From Rhodococcus sp. PAMC28707 (GTDB lineage: Bacteria > Actinomycetota > Actinomycetes > Mycobacteriales > Mycobacteriaceae): DNA of 64,000 bases. The position numbers and the translations under genes are program-made. Positions 30,368 to 42,006 of this stretch are shown in pieces. Positions within the stretch are counted from its first letter, which is position 1; each line of letters opens with the position of its first letter. The DNA lies in contig NZ_CP039253.1 of the NCBI RefSeq assembly GCF_004795915.1, positions 4,243,501 through 4,307,500 of the forward strand, in the 5' to 3' direction. Under the pieces are notes generated by a model. It was not told where the DNA came from. It saw only the letters and a program-made list of their open reading frames with translations, and did not search any database.

Positions 30368-30718
30368 ATGACCGTCTCGAACGAAACCATCACGCACAAG
30401 GTCACGATGACTGAAGCTGCATCATCGAAGGCCAAGGCGCTGCTGGACCAAGAAGGACGCGACGACCTCGCGCTTCGCGTTGCTGTGCAGCCGGGTGGCT
30501 GTGCGGGCCTGCGCTATCAGCTCTTCTTCGACGATCGCAGCCTCGACGGCGACCTCGCAGTGGACTTCAACGGAGTCACGCTGGCTGTCGACCGGATGAG
30601 CGCTCCATACGTCGAGGGTGCATCCATCGACTTCGTGGACACCATCGAGAAGCAGGGCTTCACGATCGACAATCCGAACGCAACGGGCTCATGTGCCTGC
30701 GGCGATTCGTTCAACTGA
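30368..30718 (+). CDS. erpA: A-type iron-sulfur cluster insertion protein
   Basis: A 116-residue HesB/IscA-family carrier (Rv2204c type) that delivers Fe-S clusters to target enzymes. The three cluster-binding cysteines are present: one in PGGCAGLRY and two in GSCACGDSFN at the C-terminus. The gene is followed by a strong hairpin terminator. It lies downstream of the glycerate kinase gene on the same strand with a 66-base gap. The Fe-S clients in this window (LipA, QcrA) are possible recipients, which is inference. Confidence 0.94.
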   Translation: MTVSNETITHKVTMTEAASSKAKALLDQEGRDDLALRVAVQPGGCAGLRYQLFFDDRSLDGDLAVDFNGVTLAVDRMSAPYVEGASIDFVDTIEKQGFTIDNPNATGSCACGDSFN

Positions 30719-30729
30719 TCTGAACCACC

Positions 30730-31820
<1,091 letters not shown>

Positions 31821-31838
31821 GCTTGGCATTTGATAGCA

Positions 31839-31882
31839 AAAGGGACCGCCACAACCGTGCACACGGTTGTGGCGGTCCCTTT
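31839..31882. terminator. Bidirectional terminator between the kinase gene and asnB
   Basis: Perfect 21-base arms (31839-31859 and 31862-31882) meeting almost directly. The outer ends are AAA and TTT, so U-runs form in either direction. It serves the two convergent genes. Confidence 0.9.
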
Positions 31883-31914
31883 CTGCAATCCAGCGGAACC
31901 CGTGTCCGGAAGGA

Positions 31915-33840
31915 TCAGATTTCGACCGGGTAGGTCGGCTCACTGATCTTCGGAACGATGCGCTTCTCCACGAAAATCCCGTGCCAGACCATGAAGATGA
32001 GAACGGTCCACAATCGACGGCTGTGATCGGACTTGCCGTCGCGATGCTCGTTCAGCATTGCGGTGATCGCGGCCTTGTTCAGGATGTGATCCGTCTCGGA
32101 CTCGGCGATCTGTTGGTGAGCCCAGTCGAACAATTCGGGACCCCGAAGCCAATGCCGGAGCGGAACGGGGAATCCCAGCTTGGCGCGGTTGAGAACATGC
32201 CCCGGGACAATGCCTTCCAACGACTTGCGCAGTGCGTACTTCGTCGTGTCCTTGGTGATCTTCTGATCGAGCGGCAACCTCTCGGCGACGGCAAAAACCT
32301 CGGAGTCCAGGAATGGGACACGCAGTTCGAGCGAGTTTGCCATCGTGATCTTGTCGGCCTTGACCAGGATGTCGCCACGTAGCCAAGTGAACAGATCCAA
32401 ATGCTGCATACGCGCAACCGGATCCCATCCTCGACTCTGCGCGTAGATCGGCGCAGTCACATCGGTGTGGGTCCACTCCGGACGGAAATCCCGCAGAACT
32501 GCACGGAGCTGAGCATCGCCGAAGCTTCGGGCATTCCCGTAATAGCGATCCTCGAGCGTCATGGATCCGCGATGAAGCAAACTCTTGCCGCGCGTACCGT
32601 CGGGGATCTTGTCGCTGAGGGCTCCTGCGGCGCGACGCAATCCGCGTGGAAGATATTCGAAAGGCTTGAGTGACAGTGGCTCTCGATAGATGGTGTAGCC
32701 GCCGAACAATTCGTCCGCGCCCTCACCGGAGAGTACGACCTTCACATGCTTTCGGGCTTCCTTGGCCACGAAGTAGAGCGGCACCAGTGCAGGATCGGCC
32801 ACCGGATCGTCGAGGTACCAGACGATCTCGGGAATAGACGATGCGAACTCTTCCGGTCCGACGACCTTCACGACGTGTTTGGCACCGATCGCCGCAGCGG
32901 ACTCGGCGGCTACATCTACCTCGGAATAGCCGTCGCGCTCGAATCCGGTGGTAAAGGTGATCAGATTCGGATTGTGGCGGATCGCCAATGCTGCGATCGC
33001 TGTCGAGTCGATCCCGCCGGACAGGAAAGCGCCGACCGTGACATCCGCGCGCATATGCTTGGCAACGGAGTCCTCGAGTGCGTCGGTGATCTCTTGATAC
33101 CTCGCCGTCTCCGAACCGGCCACGAACGGCTTCACCGGGAACTTCGGAGTGAAGTAACGAGTGATCTTCGGCTGTGTGCCGGGGGAGAGGGTAGCCGAGC
33201 AGCCCGATTCGAGTCGCCGGATCTCTCGATGCAAAGTCTCGGGCTCCGGAACGTACTGGAGAACGGTGTAGTGCTGGATCGCTCGCGGGTCGAGTTCGGT
33301 ACCGATACCGATCAGATCGGTAAGTTCGAGAAGACTCTTCTTCTCGCTCCCGAAGGCAGTACCGCCGGGCCCGGTGGCGATGAACAGTGGCTTGATGCCG
33401 AACGGATCTCTGGCCAGGAACATCGTGCGAGTCTCGGTGTCCCAGATCGCGAAGGCGAACATTCCGCGCAATCGGCGCAGCGCGTCGTGACCCCAGTAGT
33501 GGAATGCTGCGACGATCGACTCGCCGTCGCCCTCGGTGAAGAAGACAGCGTCGTGCTCGCGCGTCAACTCCTCACGTAGTTCCAGGTAGTTGTAGATCTC
33601 CCCGTTGAACGTCATCGCATAGCGAGTCGGATTTTCGGCGGGCCCCCAGCGAAGTGGCTGATGCGAATGCTCGATATCGATGATCGACAGTCGGTTGAAT
33701 CCGAAAATTACGTCTTCGTCGTGCCAAGTGCCAGGTTCGTCAGGCCCGCGGTGACGCATGCAATGCATGGCGGAACCGACGAGGTCGACTCCTGCGTCGT
33801 CCGTGCCGGCCGACGTGAGCAGGCCTAGTAGTCCACACAC
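31915..33840 (-). CDS. asnB: Glutamine-hydrolysing asparagine synthetase
   Basis: Makes asparagine from aspartate, ATP and glutamine. The start must be GTG 33840, because only this puts Cys at position 2 (M-CGLLG) as the N-terminal nucleophile of the glutaminase domain; a frame to 33879 would bury it. The 641-residue product then has RHRGPDEPG, FNGEIYNYLELR, the synthetase P-loop-like SGGIDST and GEGADELFGGY. It matches Rv2201 in family and place. Divergent from ctaC, with about 230 bases between them. Confidence 0.95.
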   Translation of the reverse strand: MCGLLGLLTSAGTDDAGVDLVGSAMHCMRHRGPDEPGTWHDEDVIFGFNRLSIIDIEHSHQPLRWGPAENPTRYAMTFNGEIYNYLELREELTREHDAVFFTEGDGESIVAAFHYWGHDALRRLRGMFAFAIWDTETRTMFLARDPFGIKPLFIATGPGGTAFGSEKKSLLELTDLIGIGTELDPRAIQHYTVLQYVPEPETLHREIRRLESGCSATLSPGTQPKITRYFTPKFPVKPFVAGSETARYQEITDALEDSVAKHMRADVTVGAFLSGGIDSTAIAALAIRHNPNLITFTTGFERDGYSEVDVAAESAAAIGAKHVVKVVGPEEFASSIPEIVWYLDDPVADPALVPLYFVAKEARKHVKVVLSGEGADELFGGYTIYREPLSLKPFEYLPRGLRRAAGALSDKIPDGTRGKSLLHRGSMTLEDRYYGNARSFGDAQLRAVLRDFRPEWTHTDVTAPIYAQSRGWDPVARMQHLDLFTWLRGDILVKADKITMANSLELRVPFLDSEVFAVAERLPLDQKITKDTTKYALRKSLEGIVPGHVLNRAKLGFPVPLRHWLRGPELFDWAHQQIAESETDHILNKAAITAMLNEHRDGKSDHSRRLWTVLIFMVWHGIFVEKRIVPKISEPTYPVEI

Positions 33841-34072
33841 AGAGTCCACTACCTCTTTTCCAATTAGGGATCGGATCAACCGACACTCGCCCGACGGGGG
33901 TCGGTAGTCGTAAGGCGAGCGCCCGGTCCGAGTATGCCGCAGACGCGACGCGCTCGAAGGAAGTGACCCAACAGTGGTCTTGCGGCAGCTTTGGTCTACG
34001 CTGCGTAGTACTAGGGCATCTCCATGTGGAAGCCCTTATTCTTCAGTGGTGGGCGATCAGGAAGGCGTGAAC

Positions 34073-35146
34073 GTGGCGCAGAGTCGGATCCTTCGGCGAG
34101 CCGGGCTGACAACAGTTCTTGGCTTAGCCGCTGTGCTCTTGTCGGGGTGTTCCATCGACAGTGAAGTCTTGCGCTTCGGTTTTCCGTCGGGCATCACTCC
34201 ACAGAGCACACGTATTCGTGAATTGTGGACTTGGTCCGTGGTCGCGGCGCTTGTCATGGGCATCATCGTCTGGGCATTGATCTTTTGGGTGGTCATCTTC
34301 CACCGTAAGAAGAAGGACTCTCCGGAGTTCCCTCGGCAGACGGCGTACAACGTGCCATTGGAGCTGTTCTACACAGCCGTGCCGTTCGTCATCATCGCCG
34401 TGCTCTTCTACTTCACCGTGGTCGTGCAGAACTACGTCGGTGACAAGCAGTCGGATCCCGACGTCACCGTCGATGTGACCGCATTCCAGTGGAACTGGAA
34501 GTTCGGATACCAGACCATCGACCTCAAGGACGGCGTCGTCAAGTACGAGGGCACCGACCTCGAGGCGCAGGCGGCCGCAGAAGCTGCAGCCTCCCCGCCC
34601 GAGGGCGAAGCTCAAGGCAGCGAGGACGGCGCGATCGTGCCGGGAGCCATCCACGGTGTGAGCCCGCAGGATCTGTCGTACCTGCACTACAACAAGATCG
34701 AGACAGTCGGCACCAGCGACGAAATCCCTGTTCTCGTGCTTCCGACCGGCAAGCGTATCGAATTCGTATTGGCCTCGTCCGATGTCATTCATGGCTTCTG
34801 GGTCCCCGAGTTCCTGTTCAAGCGCGACGTGATGCCGAACCCGAAGGAAAACCACTCCGATAACGTCTTCCAGATCTCGGAGATCGAACGCGAAGGCTCC
34901 TTCGTCGGTCGATGCACCGAAATGTGCGGCACCTACCACGCCATGATGAACTTCGAAGTTCGTGCGGTATCCCCGGACGACTTCCAGCAATACATCGAAT
35001 CGCGTAAGCCGAAGAGCGAAGGCGGCAAGGCTTTGACGAACGCGCAGGCACTGGAGGCAATCGGGCAGTCACCGGTCTCCACCAGTACCATCCCGTTCAC
35101 TACCGACCGCACGCAGAAGTCTGAATCCGTTGCTGACGGCAACTGA
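34073..35146 (+). CDS. ctaC: Cytochrome c oxidase subunit II
   Basis: Takes electrons from the bound cytochrome cc of QcrC into the aa3 oxidase through its CuA centre. GTG 34073 follows AGGAAGG by 7 bases and gives 357 residues: signal peptide with lipobox LLSGC (Cys26), two membrane helices, then the cupredoxin domain. CuA ligands are visible: His240 in DVIHGFW and Cys281, Glu283, Cys285, His289, Met292 in [12 protein letters not shown]. An Ala/Glu-rich insertion ([19 protein letters not shown]) sits in the periplasmic domain, as seen in actinobacteria. ctaF follows 18 bases on. Confidence 0.96.
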   Translation: MAQSRILRRAGLTTVLGLAAVLLSGCSIDSEVLRFGFPSGITPQSTRIRELWTWSVVAALVMGIIVWALIFWVVIFHRKKKDSPEFPRQTAYNVPLELFYTAVPFVIIAVLFYFTVVVQNYVGDKQSDPDVTVDVTAFQWNWKFGYQTIDLKDGVVKYEGTDLEAQAAAEAAASPPEGEAQGSEDGAIVPGAIHGVSPQDLSYLHYNKIETVGTSDEIPVLVLPTGKRIEFVLASSDVIHGFWVPEFLFKRDVMPNPKENHSDNVFQISEIEREGSFVGRCTEMCGTYHAMMNFEVRAVSPDDFQQYIESRKPKSEGGKALTNAQALEAIGQSPVSTSTIPFTTDRTQKSESVADGN

Positions 35147-35164
35147 CCAAGGAAGAATGCTGAT

Positions 35165-35581
35165 ATGAAAATCGAAGCCAAGATCTTTGAGATCCTGACT
35201 GTCTTCTTCCTTCTCGTCGGGATTGTGTACGCGGTATTCACCGGGTTCTCCCGAACCGGCGTCGAGTGGGCAGGTGTCACCGCAATTGCTCTGTCGTTCG
35301 GCCTGACCCTCATCATCGGTACGTACTTCCGATTCGTCGCTCGACGCCTGGACACACGTCCAGAAGACTTCGACGACGCAGAGATCAGCGACGGCGCCGG
35401 CGACCTGGGCTTCTTCAGTCCCGGTAGCTTCTGGCCGATCAGCCTTGCAGGCGCTGCAGCGGTCACGGCAGTCGGCTTTGCCTTCTTCATTCCGTGGCTG
35501 ATGGCGTTGGGCATCGTACTGGTTCTGGCCGCAGCGGCCGGACTGGTATTCGAGTACCACATCGGACCAGAAAAGCACTGA
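35165..35581 (+). CDS. ctaF: Actinobacterial cytochrome c oxidase subunit IV
   Basis: A 138-residue subunit of the bcc-aa3 supercomplex, specific to actinobacteria, with four membrane helices: residues about 8-28, 35-55, 90-110 and 113-132. The N-terminus [17 protein letters not shown] is typical for CtaF. It is cotranscribed with ctaC and followed by a hairpin terminator. Confidence 0.93.
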   Translation: MKIEAKIFEILTVFFLLVGIVYAVFTGFSRTGVEWAGVTAIALSFGLTLIIGTYFRFVARRLDTRPEDFDDAEISDGAGDLGFFSPGSFWPISLAGAAAVTAVGFAFFIPWLMALGIVLVLAAAAGLVFEYHIGPEKH

Positions 35582-35966
35582 CCTGCATGTAGTCAGTCTC
35601 GTTGATTTAGCGAAGGCGCTGATCGTCCCTACCCGGGCCGGTCGGCGCCTTGCTTTGTATGGACGCAAAGACGAATCTGAATTGTCGTTTCGGTGAGTCG
35701 AGGGACGTCACCCAGCGGCTCGTCCCCCACTCGGCGAAACACTGTTGTACGAAAGTCGCCGGCTTGATGAACCGCGCCGCGCTACGCCAAAGTCTGCGGG
35801 AATCACTCACTGCGGCGTCGGACCGGGGTGTTCTTACCGTCCTGTCTCGAGGTAGGGCGAGCGATCCCCACGATTCGGCAAGTAGATACCCGCATATACG
35901 TTGACCGGAGGTGTGCTGGCCCGAGGGGCCGGGATTCTGTCGGAGGTCCTGGCTAGGTTCTCTGCC
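35582..35966. other. Intergenic region downstream of ctaF
   Basis: About 385 bases holding the ctaF terminator and then roughly 310 bases without a supportable gene. Short frames exist on both strands (for example an 84-codon one at 35650-35904) but show no family features. Codon bias does not favour either. Confidence 0.5.
35613..35651 (+). terminator. Hairpin terminator after ctaF
   Basis: AAGGCGC at 35613 pairs with GCGCCTT ending at 35651; the inner stem (TGATCG with CGGTCG) continues with a G-U and one mismatch. TGCTTTG follows. Confidence 0.6.
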
Positions 35967-36462
35967 ATGACAGAGACCACATGCCACGACACTGGACCGG
36001 ATGAGACGATGACGGCCCCAGCCGTGGCAATGCAGACTGCGGGAGTGGTCGAGCAGCGCGATCGGCTAGTCGCGCTATGGGAGCGCGTCGGTGCCAGCGG
36101 TGACCCATTGCATCGATGCACGATCGGCCACTATGTGGCCGACTTGTGCGAGGACGCCGCGGAGGCGCTGACGTGGGATATCCGCGCGTTGGATGCCGCG
36201 GACATGTCGACCGACGACCGAGTCGAGGCGCACCATGCGCTCGTTGAGCGTGGCAGGGTTCTATCCCTCGCTGCACCTCAGTTCGGCCGATAACTATCGC
36301 CGGCTCAGTTCGTTTGCCGCTGCCGCTCGGCACTTGGACGAGGCAAAGCGTCGGCTGGGAGTGCTGCCCGACGACGGCTACGGCCGGAGCGTGAGGAATG
36401 GTATCGACCACGTCGAGGCTGCTCTGGTCACTGGCTCGACCGAACGGTTGCCAAGTCACTGA
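35967..36462 (+). pseudogene. Frameshifted gene for a conserved TPR-like small protein
   Basis: Two overlapping frames join into one plausible protein. The first frame, from ATG 35967, reads MTETTCHDTG to EAHHA and includes ALTWDIRALDAADMSTDD. The second, one base later, reads SLSVAGFYPSLHLSSADNYRRL then LPDDGYGRSVRNGIDHVEAAL (in parts: FYPSLHLSSADNYRR; LPDDGYGRSVRNGI). The family I recall reads straight through with a FYPSLHLNLADNYR-like segment. Removing the C near 36240 in GCGCTCGTTG restores one frame of about 164 codons. It may be a true decayed gene or a sequencing error. Confidence 0.65.
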
Positions 36463-36488
36463 ATACGTCGAGCACTGAATACGTCCAG
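36457..36488. repeat. 16-base tandem duplication at the pseudogene end
   Basis: CACTGAATACGTCGAG at 36457-36472 is followed directly by CACTGAATACGTCCAG at 36473-36488, one mismatch. The first copy includes the stop codon of the broken gene. Confidence 0.85.
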
Positions 36489-36781
36489 CGTGGAGGAGAC
36501 TCGGATACGTAGTCCGTCCCTCGAGCAGTGGGAGCGACGACGGCGGGTGCACGGTAGAGCTTCCTGGAGTTGCATCGTTGCCTAGCGCACATCGCAGCGC
36601 CGCAGGGTCTGGCAGGTGAGTGCGGCGTTGCGGTTCTCAGAACTCGATAACTTGTGGGAACTCGATGTTTCGGGGTCTGTAGATAGATCTGCGCCAGGCG
36701 GGGGAGGGGAGGGGTGTGTCCGATGTAAGCCTGGGTGGACTTCGGGACCGGACACCACATGCGACTCGGGCCTGAGACGCG
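36489..36781. other. Non-coding stretch between the pseudogene and the qcrB terminator
   Basis: About 290 bases with no supportable gene. A purine-rich tract (GGGGGAGGGGAGGGG near 36700-36715) and no recognisable promoter or operator. It may be decayed sequence together with the broken gene before it. Confidence 0.45.
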
Positions 36782-36816
36782 AAAAAGGGCGACACCCGAT
36801 GGGTGCCGCCCTTTTT
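36782..36816 (-). terminator. Rho-independent terminator of the qcr operon
   Basis: AAAAAGGGCG-A-CACCC (36782-36797), loop GAT, then GGGTG-C-CGCCCTTTTT (to 36816), one internal mismatch. Read on the minus strand, the stem is followed by a run of U. It starts 18 bases after the qcrB stop. Confidence 0.88.
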
Positions 36817-36833
36817 ATGTTCGTCGAGAACCT

Positions 36834-38588
36834 CTAGGTCTCGCTCTCACTGTCTTCGCGATCTACAGCATGTTTTGCGGAACCGTTTCCGTTGCCGTTT
36901 CCGTTGCCGTTGGCATGACCGTTCGAATGACCATTGGTTCCGTTGCCGTTGGTCCCATTGCCGTTCGAATGACCATTGAGCTGGAGCTGATAGTTCTTCA
37001 GCATGTTCAGCTGCTCGACCTCGCCGTGGTGGAGAGCTTCTTCCAGAGCCTTGCTCTCAGCAACCGGATCTGGTCGGAACAGTGAACCTGATCCTGGCTT
37101 TCCAGCAGAGCCGAGCTTGTTCATCTTCTTCGGAATCGCTGCACCCTGATATTCGAGCGGGATCGGGTGTCCGTGGCTGTCGACCGGCCCGAGTGGCTGG
37201 TGAACCTCGACGTACTGGCCGTGCGGCAGACGCTTGATGATGCCGGTTTCGATGCCGTGATCGAGGACCGTGCGGTCACTGCGCTGCAGGCCGATGCAGA
37301 ACCGGTACGCCACGAAGTAAGCGATCGGAGGCAGAATCAACATTCCGATTCGACCGATCCACGTCATCGCGTTGAGCGAAATGTCGAACTTGTACGCGAT
37401 GATGTCGTTGACACACGAGATGGTCAAAACTATGTAGAACGCCAGGACCATTGCGCCGATCGCCGTACGGACCGGCACGTCGCGTGGGCGCTGAAGCAGG
37501 TTGTGATGTGCCCGATCGCCCGTGAGGCGTTTCTCGATCCACGGATAAATGATCATCACCGTGAAGACCAGACCCATGATCAGCGCGACAGCGAAGACTG
37601 CGGGAATCGTGTAGCGACCTGCGATATAGATGTCCCACGCGGGCCACAGTCGAGCCAGGCCGTCTGTCCACATCATGTAGAAGTCGGGCTGAGAGCCGGC
37701 AGAGACCTGAGACGGGTTGTACGGTCCGATATTCCAGACCGGGTTCACCTGGACGAGGCCACCCATGAGTGCAAGGACACCGAACGTGACGGCGAAGAAT
37801 GCACCGGACTTGACGGCGAAGACCGGCAAGATGCGGACGCCGACGACGTTTGTCTCGGTCCGGCCGGGTCCGGGGAACTGCGTGTGCTTCTGGTACCAGA
37901 CAAGCGCGAGGTGAGCTGCGATCAGCGCCAAGATGATGGCGGGTAGCAACAGAACGTGCGCGACGTACAAGCGCGGGATAATGATCGTGCCCGGGAAGTC
38001 GCCATCGAACACCAACCAGTGCAACCACGTTCCGATGACAGGAACACTCATCGAAATGCCGGAGAACGCGGCACGAAGGCCGGTGCCGGACAGCAGGTCG
38101 TCGGGAAGCGTGTAGCCGAAGAAGCCTTCGAACATCGCCAGGATGAGAAGCAAGCAGCCGATGACCCAGTTGGCTTCACGCGGCCGGCGGAACGCACCGG
38201 TGAAGAAGATGCGCAGCATGTGAACGATGATCGAGCAAGCGAACATCAGCGCTGCCCAGTGGTGAATCTGCCGCATGAACAGACCACCGCGGACCTCGAA
38301 CGAGATGTTCAACGCTGTCTCGTATGCCCGAGACATCGTGACGCCACGGAGCGGTTCGTAGATGCCGTTGTACTCGACCTCGCTCATCGACGGGTCGAAG
38401 AACAACGTCAAGAACGTGCCTGAAATCAACAGGATCACGAAGCTGTAGAGCGCGATCTCGCCGAGAAGGAATGACCAGTGAGTCGGGAAGACTTTGTTGA
38501 TCTGTCGGCGTATGCCAGGTGCCAAGTGGTAACGACTGTCTACGTCGTCGGCCTGCTTCGCAGCGAGGGCTTGCAGTGAAGGACTCAT
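36834..38588 (-). CDS. qcrB: Cytochrome bc1 complex cytochrome b subunit
   Basis: Menaquinol-oxidising subunit of the bcc-aa3 supercomplex, 584 residues. It has the eight core helices plus the actinobacterial extension, haem-ligand histidines in [12 protein letters not shown] and [12 protein letters not shown] segments, and the Q-site region. The last ~35 residues are a low-complexity Asn/Gly tail ([17 protein letters not shown] and on) ending in a charged [13 protein letters not shown]; this tail is longer than I would expect. ATG 38588 overlaps the qcrA stop by 4 bases. It is the last gene of ctaE-qcrC-qcrA-qcrB. Confidence 0.95.
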   Translation of the reverse strand: MSPSLQALAAKQADDVDSRYHLAPGIRRQINKVFPTHWSFLLGEIALYSFVILLISGTFLTLFFDPSMSEVEYNGIYEPLRGVTMSRAYETALNISFEVRGGLFMRQIHHWAALMFACSIIVHMLRIFFTGAFRRPREANWVIGCLLLILAMFEGFFGYTLPDDLLSGTGLRAAFSGISMSVPVIGTWLHWLVFDGDFPGTIIIPRLYVAHVLLLPAIILALIAAHLALVWYQKHTQFPGPGRTETNVVGVRILPVFAVKSGAFFAVTFGVLALMGGLVQVNPVWNIGPYNPSQVSAGSQPDFYMMWTDGLARLWPAWDIYIAGRYTIPAVFAVALIMGLVFTVMIIYPWIEKRLTGDRAHHNLLQRPRDVPVRTAIGAMVLAFYIVLTISCVNDIIAYKFDISLNAMTWIGRIGMLILPPIAYFVAYRFCIGLQRSDRTVLDHGIETGIIKRLPHGQYVEVHQPLGPVDSHGHPIPLEYQGAAIPKKMNKLGSAGKPGSGSLFRPDPVAESKALEEALHHGEVEQLNMLKNYQLQLNGHSNGNGTNGNGTNGHSNGHANGNGNGNGNGSAKHAVDREDSESET

Positions 38589-39769
38589 GAATCAGTCTCC
38601 GGTCTACGCTCCCAGAAGGCGGGTCCGAGGGCTTCGATGTAATCCCCGGTCGCTACTAGGAAACCTTCTTCGTTAACGGTGATAGGCAGCTGCGGCAGAG
38701 CGCGGGCAGCCGGTCCGAAGATCGGCTTGGCGTACTCGAGCGCGTCGAACTGCGACTGGTGGCACGGGCACAGAATCCGATTGGTCTGCTGCTCGTACAG
38801 CGACGTCGGGCAACCCAGGTGGGTACAGATCTTCGAGTAGGCGAAGTAGTCGCCGTAATTGAAGCTTTCCTGGTTCTTGCGCTTGATGACCTTGGCCGTG
38901 TCCTCAGAGCGGAGACGGATAAGCATGGTCGCGTTGCGAATTCCACGAAGTGATTTGAGCAAGGCGTGATCGTCGTCGCGGTCGGCCTCGCGGAATGGAA
39001 ATACTGTTTCCATGGCTCCGGCATCCATATCCTCTGGGCGGACCAGAACAACGTCATGGGGACGACCGGTATCGCGCCGAAGGTAGATCGTTTCTCCAGG
39101 GTAGCGCGGAGTCCAGCCGGAGACCCATAGAGGAGATTTGTCACCCTCGGCCCACGGGTTCTTGACCAAGCCACCGAGGGGAAGAATGGCCATGATTCCG
39201 AGTGCGCCGCCGCCGAAGAACAACGAGCGCTTGATCACCTTGCGTCGTCCGATGGTCGACGTGTCGAGCGAATCGCTCAGCTGGGCAACGACAGTCTGTC
39301 GGTCCACCTCGGAGGAGGATCCGTCGTGGCGATCCTGAATGGAAACCTCTTCAGGAATGAACTTCTTGGTGAACTGGACAGCACCGACACCTACACCGAG
39401 GATTGCGAGACCCATGGTCAGGCCGATCAGCGGGGTATAGAGGGTGTACTTCCAGTAGCTCTCTTCGCCGAGTCCGGCATACTCCCAAGGCCAGAACAGA
39501 TAGATCGCGATAAAAGCGACAGCAGAAACGCCCGAAAGCGCGAACCAGAACGCAACATTGCGTTCAGCGCGCTTCTCGGCGCGTGTGCCCTGCACTGCCC
39601 AACGATCTCTACGGAATGCAACATCGACGTGGTCGAGATTAGTGCCCAGCGTCACCAGCTGGTCACGCGTCATTCCGGCGAGTTCCTCGTCGGTGTACTT
39701 CTTGTTCACGTCCACATTGTTCCCGCCGGTCTGCCCGGCGTCCGCGCGTCCGGAATCACCGTCACTCAT
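38585..39769 (-). CDS. qcrA: Cytochrome bc1 complex Rieske iron-sulfur subunit
   Basis: Carries electrons from menaquinol to the cytochrome cc of QcrC. ATG 39769 gives 394 residues and overlaps the qcrC stop by 4 bases (ATGA), so I prefer it to the frame opening at 39787. Three N-terminal membrane helices, as in mycobacteria, come before the Rieske domain, where CTHLGCP and CPCHQSQFD supply the Cys and His cluster ligands. Confidence 0.96.
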   Translation of the reverse strand: MSDGDSGRADAGQTGGNNVDVNKKYTDEELAGMTRDQLVTLGTNLDHVDVAFRRDRWAVQGTRAEKRAERNVAFWFALSGVSAVAFIAIYLFWPWEYAGLGEESYWKYTLYTPLIGLTMGLAILGVGVGAVQFTKKFIPEEVSIQDRHDGSSSEVDRQTVVAQLSDSLDTSTIGRRKVIKRSLFFGGGALGIMAILPLGGLVKNPWAEGDKSPLWVSGWTPRYPGETIYLRRDTGRPHDVVLVRPEDMDAGAMETVFPFREADRDDDHALLKSLRGIRNATMLIRLRSEDTAKVIKRKNQESFNYGDYFAYSKICTHLGCPTSLYEQQTNRILCPCHQSQFDALEYAKPIFGPAARALPQLPITVNEEGFLVATGDYIEALGPAFWERRPETDS

Positions 39770-40641
39770 GACCTCGCTCCGATCCACAACGTTGCGCCGA
39801 CGACGGCACCGATTCCGATGATCCAGATTGCCAGTGCCTCGGTACCCGGGCCGAAGCCGCCGAGTCCCCAGCCACCTGGCGCAGTCGTATCCTGCGCTGA
39901 CTTCACGTAAGAGATGATGTCGATCTTTTCTTCTTGCGTCAGTTGACGGTCCGAGAACTTAGGCATGTTCTGCGGGCCCGTGACCATGGCCGTGTAGATC
40001 TCCTGCTCGGAAGCTGGTCCGAGCGAAGGTGCGTACTTGCCCGAGGACAAAGCACCGCCCTGACCGGTGAAGTTGTGGCACGACGCGCAGTTGAGCCGGA
40101 AGAGCTCGCTGCCGCGGGCAATATCACCGCCGGAAAGCGAAGACTGCGCTACTTCGCCGTTGCTGTCGAGAAGCAGGGTGGGGCCGCCACCGTTCGCCTG
40201 GACATATGCGCCCAGTGCGTCGATCTGCTTGTCGTCGAACTTCGCCGGCTTGCGTTCAGCCTGCGCTTCGTTGCGAACCGCAGGCATCCGACCTGTCGAG
40301 ACCTGGAAGTAGACAGCGGCTTCGCCGACACCGATCAGGCTGGGTCCACGGTCCTGCACACCCTGCAGGTTCACTCCATGGCAGGTGACGCAGGACGTGT
40401 CGTACAACTGCTTACCTTCGCGGATCAATGCGGCTGAATCCTGATCGGCCGTCGCCACCTGCGGGGTGGGGGTCAAAGCCGACGCAAGAAAGCCCGCGCT
40501 GATGAGACCCATCATGAGTACTACTGCGCCTGTCACACGGCGGCGAACCCTGCGCTGCCGCCGACTCTTCACTGCTGAAGGAGAACCGGCTGACGTCATA
40601 TCTGTGTTGTCGCCGGGTGATGCTGGGGGAGATGAGCTCAT
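39766..40641 (-). CDS. qcrC: Cytochrome bc1 complex dihaem cytochrome c subunit
   Basis: The membrane-anchored dihaem cytochrome that replaces soluble cytochrome c in actinobacteria. 291 residues with an Arg-rich N-terminus, an anchor helix near 38-58, two haem-binding motifs (CVTCH in the first half and CASCH in the second), and a C-terminal membrane helix ([20 protein letters not shown] region). It passes electrons from QcrA to CtaC. 101 bases separate it from ctaE upstream. Confidence 0.96.
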   Translation of the reverse strand: MSSSPPASPGDNTDMTSAGSPSAVKSRRQRRVRRRVTGAVVLMMGLISAGFLASALTPTPQVATADQDSAALIREGKQLYDTSCVTCHGVNLQGVQDRGPSLIGVGEAAVYFQVSTGRMPAVRNEAQAERKPAKFDDKQIDALGAYVQANGGGPTLLLDSNGEVAQSSLSGGDIARGSELFRLNCASCHNFTGQGGALSSGKYAPSLGPASEQEIYTAMVTGPQNMPKFSDRQLTQEEKIDIISYVKSAQDTTAPGGWGLGGFGPGTEALAIWIIGIGAVVGATLWIGARS

Positions 40642-40742
40642 CTTCTATCCCTTGTCGTGTCGGGACGGACTGAACGCCTGGGATTGATTCCTGACGTTCA
40701 TTGTTGTCGACGAAATCGAGATACTTGCTTCAACGATATTCA

Positions 40743-41354
40743 TCAGCGGATGAAGTAAATGGTGGCGAACAGCGCTATCCAGACGATGTCGACGAAGTGC
40801 CAGTAGTACGACACGACGATCGCAGCTGTTGCCTGAGCGGGAGTGAACTTACTGACCAGCGTTCGCGTGATCAGGAAGACGAAAGCGATGAGTCCACCGA
40901 TCACATGGAGGCCGTGGAATCCGGTCGTGATGTAAAAGACCGAGCCATAGACGCTCGAAGAGATCGTGGTGCCTTCTTCCACCAGGTGGTAGTACTCGTA
41001 TCCCTGGCCGGCGACGAACAACGTCCCCATTATCAACGTGATGATGTACCAACGTCGCAGTCCGAAGACGTCACCGCGCTCAGCGGCGAATACGCCTAGC
41101 TGGCAGGTGAAGGAGGACGCGATCAGAACGGTTGTCACCGGTACCGCGAGACCGAGGTTCAGCTCGGTCGGTTCCGGTGGCCAAATGCCGTTTGCCTGCG
41201 CCCTCGCGACGAAATACATCGCAAAAAGTCCAGCGAAAAACATTAGTTCGCTCGACAACCACACTATGGTGCCGACGCTGACCATATTAGGACGGTTCAG
41301 CGAGTGCACGCGTTGGGTGATTGCCGATCCTTGTGTCCCTACAGCGCTCGTCAC
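40743..41354 (-). CDS. ctaE: Cytochrome c oxidase subunit III
   Basis: 203-residue membrane subunit of the aa3 oxidase. GTG 41354 gives the family N-terminus [20 protein letters not shown]; the frame to 41465 adds a non-homologous stretch. Seven helices are visible in outline, with [31 protein letters not shown] and [14 protein letters not shown] as conserved segments. It leads the operon with qcrC, qcrA and qcrB, the usual actinobacterial arrangement. Confidence 0.95.
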   Translation of the reverse strand: MTSAVGTQGSAITQRVHSLNRPNMVSVGTIVWLSSELMFFAGLFAMYFVARAQANGIWPPEPTELNLGLAVPVTTVLIASSFTCQLGVFAAERGDVFGLRRWYIITLIMGTLFVAGQGYEYYHLVEEGTTISSSVYGSVFYITTGFHGLHVIGGLIAFVFLITRTLVSKFTPAQATAAIVVSYYWHFVDIVWIALFATIYFIR

Positions 41355-41505
41355 AAAGAGAAGTATGACTGCCCGTAGTACCGATTGCCTACCCGGGTCC
41401 TGTGTTGGCGCGTCGCAACCATCGGCGCAGGCTCTTTCCCCAGTAGAGGCGCTGGTCGGCGGCACCGGTCACGCTTGGGTGAGGGCGTCGTGGAAGGGTT
41501 GCCTC

Positions 41506-41991
41506 ATGTCAACGAACGGTAAGACGGGTTGGTTCCGACGGTGGTTTTCGCGCGCTCGGTCGATCCCACTCGACCCCGCCAGAACCGATTTGCTCGTCGT
41601 GGCATCGTCCTTCGACGATGCCGTGCCATGTTCTGCGGCGTTGGAACGCGGTACACAACAGAATGCATGGGTGGAGGATGCGGAAGTCGTCCTTCGGCAC
41701 CACCTGATCCTGCCGCCGGACCTGATCGACGACGCGGCGGCGATCGCTGCCCAAGACGGTTACGAGCGGGCCCCCGGTTCGATGACGATGGATTCGCCCG
41801 AGATCAACGGCTACCAGCCCGCCGTCGATGGAGGCGTTCCGATCATCCTGCAGCGCATACAGGTGCTGGACGCGCTGCACTGCTCACAAGAGCGTTCTCG
41901 CATGGCTGGGCTCGCGCAACGCCGCGGTGGAATCGTTTTGGGCTGGGACGCCTTACAACCTGGTTCCGACGCAAGCCGCGTCGCTGACTAA
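41506..41991 (+). CDS. Conserved hypothetical protein between ctaE and trpD
   Basis: A 161-residue soluble protein starting at ATG 41506, 8 bases after GGAAGG. The frame is open far upstream (to 41038) only because it shadows ctaE. Segments TDLLVVASSFDDAVPCSAAL, DAEVVLRHHLILPPDLID and VPIILQRIQVLDALHCSQE suggest a mixed alpha/beta fold; there is no signal peptide. I cannot name the family. It is followed by a strong hairpin terminator and divergent from ctaE (151 bases). Confidence 0.75.
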   Translation: MSTNGKTGWFRRWFSRARSIPLDPARTDLLVVASSFDDAVPCSAALERGTQQNAWVEDAEVVLRHHLILPPDLIDDAAAIAAQDGYERAPGSMTMDSPEINGYQPAVDGGVPIILQRIQVLDALHCSQERSRMAGLAQRRGGIVLGWDALQPGSDASRVAD

Positions 41992-42006
41992 GCTTTCGCC
42001 ACATTG

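Noticed and set aside
35650-35904. 84-codon frame after the ctaF terminator
   Set aside because: No ribosome-binding site of note, no family features, and a competing antisense frame of similar quality.
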